The notes beneath the pieces were generated by a model. The model saw only the letters and a program-made list of their open reading frames with translations, was not told the origin of the DNA and made no database searches. Shown piece by piece: positions 63,955 to 64,000 of a DNA stretch of 64,000 nucleotides (within the stretch, counting starts at the first letter, position 1; each line of letters begins with the position of its first letter). The stretch lies in contig NC_030383.2 in assembly GCF_001625215.2 (NCBI RefSeq), positions 64,346,949-64,410,948 on the forward strand. The letters are read 5' to 3'. This DNA comes from Daucus carota subsp. sativus (taxonomy: Eukaryota; Streptophyta; Magnoliopsida; Apiales; Apiaceae). The translations under genes and the position numbers were made by a program.

Positions 63955-64000
63955 CTGTCGAAAGAAACAAAAAGTCAAACAATTGGAATGCATTGTTATA

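Noticed and set aside
63955..63993. ATG at 63993 as the start of the ABCB transporter
   Set aside because: The bases before CCTTTTC form a pyrimidine-rich tract ending in CAG, a splice acceptor; the start encoded there (MHSNCLTFCFFRQ) would be intron read-through, and the usual transit peptide would be missing.

Overview
This is plant nuclear DNA, most likely from a eudicot. It carries intron-rich genes of plant-typical families (MLO, DOMON/cytochrome b561, a plant UBP), canonical GT-AG introns, AT-rich intergenic DNA and many non-autonomous DNA transposons. I cannot name the species. Coding exons were assembled by hand from splice signals, reading-frame continuity and family motifs, so UTRs are not delimited.

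Layout: (1) 128-4570 (+), 3' part of a ubiquitin-specific protease, cut by the left edge. (2) 5192-6902 (+), a secreted/membrane DOMON-cytochrome b561 protein. (3) 8698-10619 (-), an RPA-interacting protein. (4) 12826-15762 (-), the adenine DNA glycosylase MUTYH. (5) 15.8-30.3 kb, gene-poor: a degenerate tandem repeat, a hAT-type element, an unrecognised exon-like cluster, an RNase H relic, a five-copy satellite-like array with a GC-rich hairpin in each unit, and a foldback element. (6) 30316-35072 (-), a complete 14-exon MLO gene. (7) 36210-39700 (-), an oligoribonuclease pseudogene, whose 3' part is repeated at 40293-41958. (8) A solo LTR and small MITEs, then 44378-48026 (+), a TLC-domain (TLCD4-like) membrane protein. 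(9) 50677-63954 (-), a mitochondrial ABCB half-transporter (ATM3/ABCB25 type) with 19 exons in the window and its first exon beyond the right edge; its introns hold several nested transposons.

The genes do not form a pathway; this is an ordinary stretch of plant chromosome. RPAIN and MUTYH both touch DNA repair (RPA import and 8-oxoG:A repair), and ATM3 supports cytosolic Fe-S assembly, which MUTYH-type enzymes need, but I see no sign that this proximity is more than chance.

I did not find an undescribed defence or catalytic system. The most informative material is structural: the 419-bp array with its hairpin; a two-copy MULE-like foldback MITE family with 9-bp target duplications; a decayed oligoribonuclease with an ordered set of lesions, including a 35-bp retroelement scar with its target duplication; a later 1.66-kb duplication; and two introns with GC donors.
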